A stretch of 64,000 nucleotides of DNA from contig CAWDWP010000001.1 in NCBI GenBank assembly GCA_963806045.1, forward strand, positions 62,001 through 126,000, given 5' to 3'. Positions within the stretch are counted from its first letter, which is position 1, and every line of letters begins with the position of its first letter. The position numbers and the translations under genes are program-made. Below the pieces are notes generated by a model, which worked only from the letters and a program-made list of their open reading frames with translations, searched no databases and was not told the DNA's origin. Origin of the DNA: DATCHW01 sp963806045. GTDB lineage: Bacteria; Bacteroidota; Ignavibacteria; Tepidaquicellales; Tepidaquicellaceae. This document shows, one piece after another, positions 18,477 through 26,456 of the stretch.

Positions 18477-18911
18477 TCACAGTTCTCCTATATCTTCGTT
18501 CCAGAGTTCGGGGTTCTTATTTATGAAGTCTTCCATCATTTCGATGCATTCGGGAAGATTTAAATCAATTACCTCGACACCTTTTGATTCTAATAAGTCT
18601 TTTGCACCCTGAAAGGTTTTTGATTCTCCGGCGACTACTTTCTTAATGTTGAACTGAATAACGGCACCTGTGCATAAATGACACGGCATAAGCGTGGAAT
18701 AGAGAACAGTTCCTTTATAACTTCCAACTCTTCCGGCATTCATTAAGCAGTCAATTTCTGCGTGACGTATGGGATCATTATTCTGAACGCGTTTATTATG
18801 CCCTCTGCCGATGATGATACCATCTTTAACCAGTACGGAACCGATTGGTATTCCGCCTTCTTTTAAACCTTGTCTTGCTTCCTCAATCGCCGCTTTTATA
18901 AATTCATCCAT
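18477..18911 (-). CDS. cytosine deaminase of the yeast FCY1 type
   Basis: Zinc nucleoside/base deaminase of 144 residues. The catalytic motif is HAEID (His50, Glu52) and the zinc cysteines are in PCHLC (Cys77, Cys80). IPIGSVLVKDGIIIGRGHNK, the spacing, and especially the ending PELWNEDIGEL match yeast cytosine deaminase (which ends in ...DWFEDIGE) better than bacterial tRNA adenosine deaminase TadA, whose tail differs. Likely reaction: cytosine to uracil in pyrimidine salvage. The substrate is inferred from this resemblance; guanine or another base is possible. Confidence 0.8.
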   Translation of the reverse strand: MDEFIKAAIEEARQGLKEGGIPIGSVLVKDGIIIGRGHNKRVQNNDPIRHAEIDCLMNAGRVGSYKGTVLYSTLMPCHLCTGAVIQFNIKKVVAGESKTFQGAKDLLESKGVEVIDLNLPECIEMMEDFINKNPELWNEDIGEL

Positions 18912-18927
18912 AGTTTAATTTTTTTTT

Positions 18928-18968
18928 GCAGAGTCTCTCTGGCGAATTTATTCGGCAGATGACTCTGC
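18928..18968. repeat. palindromic repeat, GAGTC/GACTC family (copy 2)
   Basis: Perfect 8-bp inverted arms GCAGAGTC (18928-18935) and GACTCTGC (18961-18968) around a 25-base loop. The T-run is on the outer side of the left arm, as in the copy at 6424-6453. It sits in the recN-deaminase spacer, next to a 17-base word CGTCTGACGTTTTACGT (18990-19006) whose reverse complement occurs at 4978-4994. Confidence 0.55.
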
Positions 18969-19029
18969 TATAAAAGTCTTTGTTTTTACCGTCTGACGTT
19001 TTACGTTTCTCGTCTGCCGTTTTATGTTT

Positions 19030-20751
19030 TTACTTCTTGATCAATTCTTTTGCGCTCTTTATTGAACTTTCTGTTACCTTTTCTCCGCTTAAGAGTTTTG
19101 CAATTTCTTCAATTTTTTCTTTTTCGTTCAGTTGTTTGATTTCTGCAACTGTTTCGTTTTTAAAATCACGCTTGCTAACGTGGAAATGGTTATCGCTCAT
19201 TGCTGCAATCTGCGGAAGATGCGTAATGGAAATTATCTGGTGTGATTCTGATAATGTTTTTATTAGTTTCCCGACCTTATCTGCAATTCTTCCGCTGATT
19301 CCTGCATCAATTTCGTCAAATACCAGGACAGGTATATTATCTTTTCCGGAAAGTGATGATTTAATGGCGAGCATTATTCTTGATATTTCCCCACCGGAAG
19401 CAGTTTTGCGAAGAGGAGAAAATTCCGCTCCCTTATTCGTCTTTATAAGGAATTCAATATCATCAATTCCTTTACTGCTGATATAAATATTTTTCTTGTC
19501 TTTTTTATATGTATAAAAATCAGATTCCTCTTTCTCATAGTTTTTTTGCTCTGTCCGAAATTCTGCTGAATCCAGTCCGACTTCTTTTAGATAAGCATTA
19601 ACACTCTTTTCAAGCTGTTTAATTGCTTTTTTTCTGAGGTCGGAAATTTCTACCGCTTTAGCAAAAACAATTTTCTTTTTGCTTTCTATTTCTTTTTCCA
19701 GTTTCTCAATTTCAAAATCAAAATTCTCTGCATAATTAAGTTCTTCCAGTAGCTTAGATGCTTTTTCAATCAATGAATTGACTGAAAGATTATATTTCTT
19801 CTTTAAAAAATTCAGAGAACCGAGCCTGTCCCTGATTTGTTCTGTTTTTGAAAAATCATAATTCAATAAACTGTTATAATTATTCAAAAAATCTGCAGTC
19901 TCTTTCAGGTTTACATAACTTGCTTCCATCTCTTCGAGTGTTTTTTCGAGCTCGCTATCATATTTTACAATTTTTTTTAATTCTTTGAATGAATTTGAAA
20001 GGTTAGCTAAAACATTCTGGTCGCTTTCATACAGAAAAGACAAAATATTACCGATGCCAAGTGATATTTCTTCCACATTCTCAATTTTCTTAAGTTCCGT
20101 TTCGAGCTCTTCATCTTCGTTTTCAAGCGGATTAACATTATTTATCTCTTTCAACTGATATTCTATATAGCTTTTTTTCTCCAGCAGTGAGTCTTTTTTG
20201 TTTATTACATCCTCAAATTTATTCACAATTAATTTATAGTCGTTATATAGGGTATCAAATTCACCAAAGACAGTTTCATTATTTAAATAATTATCAAGAA
20301 GCTCAATATGGGAATCCTTGCTTAAAAGAGACTGATGTTCATTTTGTGAATGTATATCAATAATTATATCACCGAAACTCTTCAGAACGTTCAGCGGTAC
20401 GGGGTTGTCATTAATAAAATTCCTGCTTATTCCTTTTTTAAATAATTCACGCCTGATAATTACTGTGCTGTTTTCAGCTTTTGTTCCTTCAAATGCAATT
20501 TCATTCTCTTTTAAAAATGAATTTACTTTTTTATTCTTTTTAAACTCAAAATGACCTTCTATTATAAGTTTTTCATTATCTTTTCTGATTATCGAATAAT
20601 CCGCTCTCTCACCGAGTATAAGAGACAATGCATCGAGGATGATTGTTTTACCTGCTCCTGTTTCACCGGTCAGAATATTTAATCCGCGTGAAAAATTAAG
20701 TTCCGCGTCTTTTATAATGAGGTAATTTTTTATTAAGAGTTTCTCTATCAT
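19030..20751 (-). CDS. recN: DNA repair protein RecN
   Basis: SMC-like ATPase in double-strand-break repair, 573 residues. N-terminal Walker A GETGAGKTIILDALSL (from about residue 29); long central coiled coil; C-terminal ABC half with signature TASGGEISRIMLAIK, Walker B VLVFDEIDAGISG and the RecN-typical HQIISITHLPQIAAMSD. MIEKLLIKNYLIIKDAELNF is the family start. It is downstream of dnaA on the same strand but separated by 412 bases with repeats, so it is likely transcribed on its own. Confidence 0.97.
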   Translation of the reverse strand: MIEKLLIKNYLIIKDAELNFSRGLNILTGETGAGKTIILDALSLILGERADYSIIRKDNEKLIIEGHFEFKKNKKVNSFLKENEIAFEGTKAENSTVIIRRELFKKGISRNFINDNPVPLNVLKSFGDIIIDIHSQNEHQSLLSKDSHIELLDNYLNNETVFGEFDTLYNDYKLIVNKFEDVINKKDSLLEKKSYIEYQLKEINNVNPLENEDEELETELKKIENVEEISLGIGNILSFLYESDQNVLANLSNSFKELKKIVKYDSELEKTLEEMEASYVNLKETADFLNNYNSLLNYDFSKTEQIRDRLGSLNFLKKKYNLSVNSLIEKASKLLEELNYAENFDFEIEKLEKEIESKKKIVFAKAVEISDLRKKAIKQLEKSVNAYLKEVGLDSAEFRTEQKNYEKEESDFYTYKKDKKNIYISSKGIDDIEFLIKTNKGAEFSPLRKTASGGEISRIMLAIKSSLSGKDNIPVLVFDEIDAGISGRIADKVGKLIKTLSESHQIISITHLPQIAAMSDNHFHVSKRDFKNETVAEIKQLNEKEKIEEIAKLLSGEKVTESSIKSAKELIKK

Positions 20752-21049
20752 ATATATAGTATATAAGAAAAATTCAGTATTAGTAATAGTGTTGTTAATA
20801 GAGTTAACAACACATTAAGTGATTAATTAATAGAGTAATATATTAAAATAAAGATTCAAAATAGTGTTAATAATTTGTTTATAAAACAGTGTTAAATTCA
20901 ATTATTTAAAAATAATATGAAATTTGTGTTGATAAGTATGGTTTCTTAATATGTTCTAAAGGTGTTATGAACAAACGATAATAAAAATTGTCTCTTTAAA
21001 TCTGCTTCGGATATTGTAATATATAAAAAGAGGGATTCTTCCTATATAG
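20752..21049. promoter_or_regulatory. recN-dnaA spacer with DnaA-box-like words
   Basis: AT-rich, gene-free DNA upstream of recN. It contains TGTTAATAA (20865-20873) and TGTTGATAA (20927-20935), the reverse complements of TTATTAACA and TTATCAACA, each one mismatch from the DnaA box TTATNCACA, plus TGTTAATAG at 20793-20801. The first is the same nonamer repeated in front of dnaA. The recN promoter must also be in this stretch; I cannot place it. Confidence 0.35.
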
Positions 21050-21150
21050 CTTGATTCCATAACTCATCGGGTGAATAACCAACATTACCGCTTGATTCCA
21101 TAACTCATCGGATGAATAACCAACATTACCACTTGATTCATCCGATGAGT
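21050..21150. repeat. 41-bp tandem repeat plus 15-bp inverted repeat downstream of dnaA
   Basis: Two copies of a 41-base unit (21050-21090 and 21091-21131, starting CTTGATTCCATAACTCATCG) differ at two positions. A third partial copy starts CTTGATTC, and its continuation ATTCATCCGATGAGT (21136-21150) is the exact reverse complement of ACTCATCGGATGAAT inside the second unit (21103-21117). The first unit has GGGTG for GGATG. The stem lies 14 bases beyond the dnaA stop and can act as its terminator. The core TCATCGGATGA recurs at 33968-34005. Confidence 0.7.
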
Positions 21151-21163
21151 TTTAAATTAAATT

Positions 21164-22666
21164 CTACTGGTTCTTTATATTCTCTTTTATTTGTTTTATC
21201 TGCGAGAGGATTTTGTTATCGCGGGTTAACAACTCTTTTATTAGTTTGTGTGAATAAATAACAGTTGCGTGGTCCTTGCCTCCGAAATTCAGACCGATTG
21301 ATTCATAAGTAAGGCTTGTCATTTCTTTAGCAAGATACATAGCTACCTGTCTTGCAAAAGCAACATCTTTAGTTCTCTTTTTTGTCAGGATTTGATTTTC
21401 AGATACGTTAAAAAATTTACTTACGGCATTTATTATTGTATCAACACTTATGTTTTTTGCTTTTCTTGAATTTCCTACTGTCCGGCTTACAGCTTTTTCT
21501 GCAGCTTCCATTGTCAGCTCTCCATTATAAATGAAAATGCTTTCAGCAATCATGCTTGCAATGCATCCCTCAAGAGCACGGATACTATCCTTTACATTTG
21601 TGGCAATATAGTGGACAATCTCTTCGGGAACTTCGATGCTGTTTTCATCGAGTTTTTTAGTTATAATTGCAACCCTCATTTCCCAGCTTGGCGGTTGAAT
21701 GTCAACAGTCATTCCCCACTGGAATCTTGAAACTAATCTTTCTTCTATATCCTTAATCTGATTCAGGGGCTTATCGCAGGAGAAAATAATATGCTTGTTG
21801 TTGTTATGAAGAGCATTGAATATCTGGTACATAAAATCCTGTGTACCCGGCTTCCCGCCTATGTTCTGGATGTCGTCCAGTATCAGGACATCGAGAGATT
21901 TAAAGAAGGAATCAAGCTGGCGGGTTCCGGATTTATTGTCAGCGTTCCCGATTCTGTCTTTTGCAATATTCGAAGTAAATTGTGTTGTGAAATCCGGTGT
22001 TGTGGTATAATAAACTTTCTTATCAGGAAACTTTTTGATGATTTCATTTCCTATTGCCTGAACCAAATGTGTTTTGCCAAGTCCGACTCCGCCATAAACA
22101 AAAAACGGGTTATACGATTTTCCGAGGTTATTAGTAATTGCATAAGCAGTTGCAACTGCAAGTTCGTTACTTTCTCCTTTTACAAAATTTTCAAAAGTAT
22201 ATTTTGGATATAAATTCGAATTAAAATCATCAAGAATATCCGGTTTTAAATTTATTCTCAGGTAGGGAGGATTTATTTCGGTGATATTTGAGTCTTTTTT
22301 GACTGTTTTGTTTTCTTCAGGGGGATTATCAAAAAGTGTTTCCTGAACTATTTCATAATTCAACTGTCCGTTTTCTCCAAGTAATCCGCTGTTGATAATG
22401 TTAACTATGTGTTTATTAAACCTGCGTTCAATCATTCCATAATAATCTTTACTTGGAACAGAAAGAGTGAGAATACTATCTTTAAATGATTTAGGAATTA
22501 AAACAGAAAACCAGGTTTCTATTTCACTCTTTTTAAGATTATCGGCAAGTAAATTTAAAAACTCATTCCAGATTTTTTGAGCACCTAACTGCTCTTCGGA
22601 AAGAATTTTTTTTTCGTCGTTATCTAATGATTGAAAATTATCGGAATCGGTAAAAGATTTTATCAC
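21164..22666 (-). CDS. dnaA: chromosomal replication initiator DnaA
   Basis: Initiator ATPase of 500 residues. Domain I is the N-terminal ~100 residues (WNEFLNLLADNLKKSEIETW); a ~45-residue linker follows. Domain III has Walker A YGGVGLGKTHLVQAIG, Walker B DVLILDDIQNIGGK and the arginine-finger region IEERLVSRFQWGM. Domain IV has the DNA-binding signature NFGGKDHATVIYSHKLI. It is preceded by a 533-base gene-free region rich in DnaA-box-like words, where oriC probably lies. dnaN does not follow; recN is the next gene. Confidence 0.98.
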   Translation of the reverse strand: MIKSFTDSDNFQSLDNDEKKILSEEQLGAQKIWNEFLNLLADNLKKSEIETWFSVLIPKSFKDSILTLSVPSKDYYGMIERRFNKHIVNIINSGLLGENGQLNYEIVQETLFDNPPEENKTVKKDSNITEINPPYLRINLKPDILDDFNSNLYPKYTFENFVKGESNELAVATAYAITNNLGKSYNPFFVYGGVGLGKTHLVQAIGNEIIKKFPDKKVYYTTTPDFTTQFTSNIAKDRIGNADNKSGTRQLDSFFKSLDVLILDDIQNIGGKPGTQDFMYQIFNALHNNNKHIIFSCDKPLNQIKDIEERLVSRFQWGMTVDIQPPSWEMRVAIITKKLDENSIEVPEEIVHYIATNVKDSIRALEGCIASMIAESIFIYNGELTMEAAEKAVSRTVGNSRKAKNISVDTIINAVSKFFNVSENQILTKKRTKDVAFARQVAMYLAKEMTSLTYESIGLNFGGKDHATVIYSHKLIKELLTRDNKILSQIKQIKENIKNQ

Positions 22667-23199
22667 ATTAACACAGTTAAAAAATTATTAACAAAACAAG
22701 GTTACTTAAAATATTACTTTAAATCAACGCAACTGGAAGCAAAAGAAAAATCCAAAAATCCACAAAGTTTTTAACAGTCCAGCAAGCTAATAAATCACTG
22801 AAATTCAATAATTTGCAACAATTATCCGCGGTTATTAACAATGATTGTGAACAACTTAAAATTAAACCGTTATAAAATATAATTATTAGAACTTAGAATT
22901 GTGGTTATTAACAAATTATTAACAAGAACTTTGTGTTAGTTGAGTACATATAATATTAATCAAACTCTTTTATATAGTCAAGTTTGAATTTTAAAAAAAT
23001 TTTTATTTTTCACTTTTTTTTGAAATAATTTTATTTGGTAAAAATTAGTAATTATACTATCATTTTTAGTTTGATTAAATTAAAAATATATTATAAAATA
23101 AAGACTTTCAAAACTATTGCTTTAAAGTCGAGAAAGTCCGTATATAAGCAGGGGAAAAATTTTGATTAATTCAAGAATATATTCAGTAAGAAAGAATTT
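22667..23199. other. probable origin of replication (oriC) / dnaA promoter region
   Basis: 533 bases without a gene, strongly AT-rich. The nonamer TTATTAACA occurs four times in the same orientation (22685, 22832, 22905, 22916), one mismatch from the DnaA box TTATNCACA. Nearby are TTATCCGCG (22822-22830) and TTGTTCACA on the minus strand (22846-22854). To the right is an almost pure A/T stretch (about 22985-23100) that could be the unwinding element, then an inverted GACTTTC/GAAAGTC pair (23103-23139). Position next to dnaA, box clustering and the AT-rich block support oriC. The box variant is non-canonical, so the call is tentative. Confidence 0.55.
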
Positions 23200-24459
23200 A
23201 TGGCTGCCGAAAAAAGTTTAACTTTTAATTACGCAAAATATGTATTCGGCAAAATTGAGAGGGAATTCTATAACCACTCTTACCCCGTTGATCTCGCAAA
23301 GACGGTGAGATTTATTAATGCAATCATGAACTCACAAAATCTTCTGCGGGATATTTATATAATTACAAAGATTAAAAAGCTTTCACCACTCGGAAATTAT
23401 ATGCTTTTTATGATGAAGAAAGCAGAAACAGGACAAATAAATTTTGAAAACCTTATTCCGAATATGGAAAAGGACAAAGAATTTATTCTCCGGATACTCA
23501 CAGAATTCTTCATGACAAAAGAGCCGGGAAACTTACGCAAAACCTGGCAGGATATCCATCACGAGGTAAAAGAGACGATTGAAGAAATTGAAAAACAAAA
23601 AGAGAAAGAAATATCGGTTGATTCAGGAAACAAATTTAAAATTGAAGAATTAGATAACGAATTAGTTACGGAAGAATTCATAGATAAAAACATAGAAGAA
23701 ATTGAAGCAAAACAAAAGTTCAGGGAAGAAGAAGAGTCGGTATATAAAACCGGAAGCTATCTCGAACTTATAAAGAACATAGAGGAAGAAGAGAAGAAAG
23801 CTTTTAATCTTCCCGGCCAAGAGCAAGAAGAAGAGCAGGAAGAGGAACAGCAAGAGGAACAGCAAGAAGAACAGTATGATGAGCAAGAAGAAGAAATCAC
23901 TGAAAAAACTGAAAACGCGGATACTGCTGTAGAGCAAATTAAAAAGGATGAAAATGCAGCTTTCGGATTTGATGACCTGGAAACGGAAATTCCACCAAAA
24001 GAAGTTATTCCCGAAACTCCGGAAAAAACCGAAAAAGAAGAAATAACAACACACGAAGAGAGGGTAAAAGCAGAGGAGGAATTTGAGAAGGAATTACAGG
24101 AGGAATCAGAGAAGGAAACAATTGAAGAAATTACGGCATCAGAAAAAAAGCCGGAATTAGAAGAAACTAAACCCTCAGAAGAAAAAATTCCGGAGCAGGA
24201 AAAAGAAGAAATTCCTGAGGAAATAACGGCAGAGCAGTTATCCTTTATGAACGAACCTCAGGAAGAAGAGGAGAGAACGGATTATGTAAAAGAAGAAGTC
24301 GTTCTTACAGAAGAAGCAGAAGTACAGGTGAATACAAAATACAGAGAATATGAATCCGAATTAATTACGCGAAACGCTCTGATAGATACCGACCTCGACG
24401 AACTTACACTGCTGCTGCCATACAAGAGTTTTGATGCGAAGAAGAAAAACCCTGATTGA
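23200..24459 (+). CDS. acidic, Glu-rich protein of unknown function
   Basis: 419 residues. The first ~120 (KSLTFNYAKYVFGKIEREFY to KTWQDIHHEVKE) look like a compact helical domain. The next ~260 are extremely rich in Glu, Lys and Gln with low-complexity runs (EEEQEEEQQEEQQEEQ), probably disordered or coiled coil. No known motif. The end overlaps the next frame by ~26 bases at an A5 run (24445-24449); deleting one A would join the two into a single ~668-codon protein (FDAKKKTLIDIIIENAS). First gene rightward from the probable origin. Confidence 0.7.
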   Translation: MAAEKSLTFNYAKYVFGKIEREFYNHSYPVDLAKTVRFINAIMNSQNLLRDIYIITKIKKLSPLGNYMLFMMKKAETGQINFENLIPNMEKDKEFILRILTEFFMTKEPGNLRKTWQDIHHEVKETIEEIEKQKEKEISVDSGNKFKIEELDNELVTEEFIDKNIEEIEAKQKFREEEESVYKTGSYLELIKNIEEEEKKAFNLPGQEQEEEQEEEQQEEQQEEQYDEQEEEITEKTENADTAVEQIKKDENAAFGFDDLETEIPPKEVIPETPEKTEKEEITTHEERVKAEEEFEKELQEESEKETIEEITASEKKPELEETKPSEEKIPEQEKEEIPEEITAEQLSFMNEPQEEEERTDYVKEEVVLTEEAEVQVNTKYREYESELITRNALIDTDLDELTLLLPYKSFDAKKKNPD

Positions 24460-25204
24460 TATTATTATCGAAAACGCCTCTTATATGGAAGAAAATTCTT
24501 CAAAAATGTCATTCGAAATCATTACAAACATATATGGAATAATAAAGCTTGCTTTCCGGACACACAACGAAAAACAGTTTGAAATAAATTTAGATGTAAT
24601 AAGTGTTTTCAAAAACTCAATACTGCTTATAGAAAGCCTGATTAAAGGAGACACTTTTGAAAATTATGATAAGGTGATTAAACAAACCGAAAAAATTAAG
24701 ACCGAAATAACCGAAGGAAAGCAGGAAAAAGATAATCTTGAAAAAATAGAAAAAGATAAACTGGAGCTTGAAAAACACCTCAGCCTTAAATATTCAGATA
24801 TCACGCAGAGAGAAAAGCTGGTAATGTTAAAGCAATATATTCTCGAGCTGGAAAAAATATTTAATTCTCTGGACGGGATTAAAAGCGAATTCCGGATTTA
24901 TGAAGCTTTGCGGAAACTTTCTTCCACATTTGTCCGGTTTAAGGAGATGGTGAATATTTCGCGTATTTTGAATATCCGAAAATTGGCACAGCTGTCCGAG
25001 GCGAGCTATATTTTCGTAAAATTTCTTCAGAATTACAGGCTGGACCCGTATGACGAAGACGTGAAAGAAATTTTTAAGTTTATAATATTTAATTTCAAGC
25101 TGATATTTTTAGATAAACCGACAAAAGATATAGATGCTTTTATATCAATATTAAATGACCCGGTTCAGGTATTCAGTAAAACAAAAAAGAAAAAAAATGA
25201 ATAA
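24434..25204 (+). CDS. helical protein of unknown function
   Basis: About 256 residues, almost all alpha-helical, with a Lys/Glu-rich coiled-coil stretch in the middle (IKTEITEGKQEKDNLEKIEK). TLIDIIIENASYMEENSSKM at the start and LAQLSEASYIFVKFLQNYRL later suggest a folded helical-repeat domain. It overlaps the Glu-rich gene by 26 bases; either the two are translationally coupled or they are one gene with a frameshift at 24445-24449. Its last 8 bases overlap the start of the guanylyltransferase gene. I do not recognise a family. Confidence 0.65.
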   Translation: MRRRKTLIDIIIENASYMEENSSKMSFEIITNIYGIIKLAFRTHNEKQFEINLDVISVFKNSILLIESLIKGDTFENYDKVIKQTEKIKTEITEGKQEKDNLEKIEKDKLELEKHLSLKYSDITQREKLVMLKQYILELEKIFNSLDGIKSEFRIYEALRKLSSTFVRFKEMVNISRILNIRKLAQLSEASYIFVKFLQNYRLDPYDEDVKEIFKFIIFNFKLIFLDKPTKDIDAFISILNDPVQVFSKTKKKKNE

Positions 25205-26306
25205 TTATGCAGTAATTATGGCGGGCGGGGTTGGACAGAGATTCTGGCCCAAAGGCACTTCAAAAATGCCAAAACAATTTATTAAAATTGCACACGATAA
25301 AGATTCAATGATTCAGCAGACATTTAAGAGGGTTGAACGATTTATCAATGCCACTAAAATTTATGTAGTCACAAATGCTGCATATAAATCTCTCGTCAGA
25401 AAACAAATCCCAAAGATTCCCGAAGATAATATCATATGCGAGCCGTTCGGAAGAAATACAGCCCCCTGTATTCTTCTTGCCTGCATATTTCTGAAGCAGT
25501 TTAACCCCAAAGCCAATGTATTTGTAATTCCCTCAGACCACGTTATAGATAAACTGGATGAATTCGAATCTATAGTCAAATGCGGTTTAAAATTTGTAGA
25601 AGACAACGGGGGAATTGTTACACTTGGCATAACTCCAACCAAACCGGAAACCGGTTTTGGATATATACAATATGATAACGATAACTGTTTCAGTATTCAC
25701 ATTGAAAACGGCGACGGATTCGGAATTAATGAGTGTGTATATAAAGTAAAGGCATTTGCAGAAAAACCGGATATTGAAACCGCAAAAGCGTTTCTCGAAA
25801 GCGGGGACTTTCTCTGGAACAGCGGTATGTTTATATTCCGTGCCGATACAATGATAGAAGAAATTGAAAGGCTTATGCCCGATATGTTTTTCCAGATGAA
25901 TCCGCTGCAGGATAAACTTCACGATAAAGATTTCGATAAACATCTGGAACATGCTTATTCCCAGATAAAAGGAATCTCAATAGACTATGGCGTAATGGAA
26001 AAAACAGACAAGGTTCATATAATCAGGAGCAGCTTTGGCTGGAGTGATGTTGGGTCCTGGGATGAAATTTATAATATGAGAAAAAAAGATGCATCCGGGA
26101 ATGTGAAAGAAGGCGCAACGGTGGTGATAAACTCAAAGAACTGCCTTGTAATCAATGACCAGAGAATATCCGCTCTTGTCGGCGTTGAAGATTTGCTTGT
26201 GATAGATACGGACAACGGGCTGCTTATCTGTAAACGCGGCGAATCACAAAACGTTAAAGAAGTGGTTGATTATCTCAAGAGAAAGGGGCTGGATAAGTAT
26301 CTTTAA
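25197..26306 (+). CDS. manC: mannose-1-phosphate guanylyltransferase
   Basis: Makes GDP-mannose from GTP and mannose-1-phosphate for surface polysaccharide or glycan synthesis. 369 residues from ATG 25197; an in-frame start 42 bases upstream would add a basic tail lying inside the preceding gene and is rejected. Nucleotidyltransferase motif IMAGGVGQRFWPKGTSKMPK (residues ~6-25), then ICEPFGRNTAPC, VIPSDHVI, FAEKPD, FLWNSGMFIF and SFGWSDVGSWDE, all typical. It lacks the C-terminal isomerase domain of bifunctional enzymes. No other GDP-mannose gene is nearby. Confidence 0.93.
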   Translation: MNNYAVIMAGGVGQRFWPKGTSKMPKQFIKIAHDKDSMIQQTFKRVERFINATKIYVVTNAAYKSLVRKQIPKIPEDNIICEPFGRNTAPCILLACIFLKQFNPKANVFVIPSDHVIDKLDEFESIVKCGLKFVEDNGGIVTLGITPTKPETGFGYIQYDNDNCFSIHIENGDGFGINECVYKVKAFAEKPDIETAKAFLESGDFLWNSGMFIFRADTMIEEIERLMPDMFFQMNPLQDKLHDKDFDKHLEHAYSQIKGISIDYGVMEKTDKVHIIRSSFGWSDVGSWDEIYNMRKKDASGNVKEGATVVINSKNCLVINDQRISALVGVEDLLVIDTDNGLLICKRGESQNVKEVVDYLKRKGLDKYL

Positions 26307-26390
26307 CAATTAATAATTAGTAATTAACAATTAGTAATGTCAGAAGTCAAACGTAAGACGCGAGACGGAAAAGAGCAAATTTAACTGTGT

Positions 26391-26415
26391 CCGTCAGGAG
26401 TTACTCTCCTGACGG
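26391..26415. repeat. palindrome CCGTCAGGAG-TTACT-CTCCTGACGG
   Basis: Perfect 10-bp arms with a 5-base loop, 85 bases after manC. No T-run follows, so it is at best a weak terminator. Related palindromes with the core TCAGGA...TCCTGA are at 7326-7345 and 55016-55041, indicating a dispersed repeat family. Confidence 0.6.
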
Positions 26416-26456
26416 TATTGAATTGAAGTAAACAGAATTAAAAAATATTTTATAAA

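Noticed and set aside
21050..21131. Possible start of a CRISPR array
   Set aside because: Only two full copies, adjacent without spacers, and no cas genes in the window.
23662..24054. Phe/Leu-rich open frame on the minus strand
   Set aside because: It is the complement of the Glu-rich low-complexity stretch of the plus-strand gene (GAA/GAG reads as TTC/CTC); no start context or family.
25155..25196. Upstream in-frame start for manC
   Set aside because: It adds a basic tail lying inside the preceding gene; ATG 25197 starts immediately before the conserved nucleotide-binding motif.
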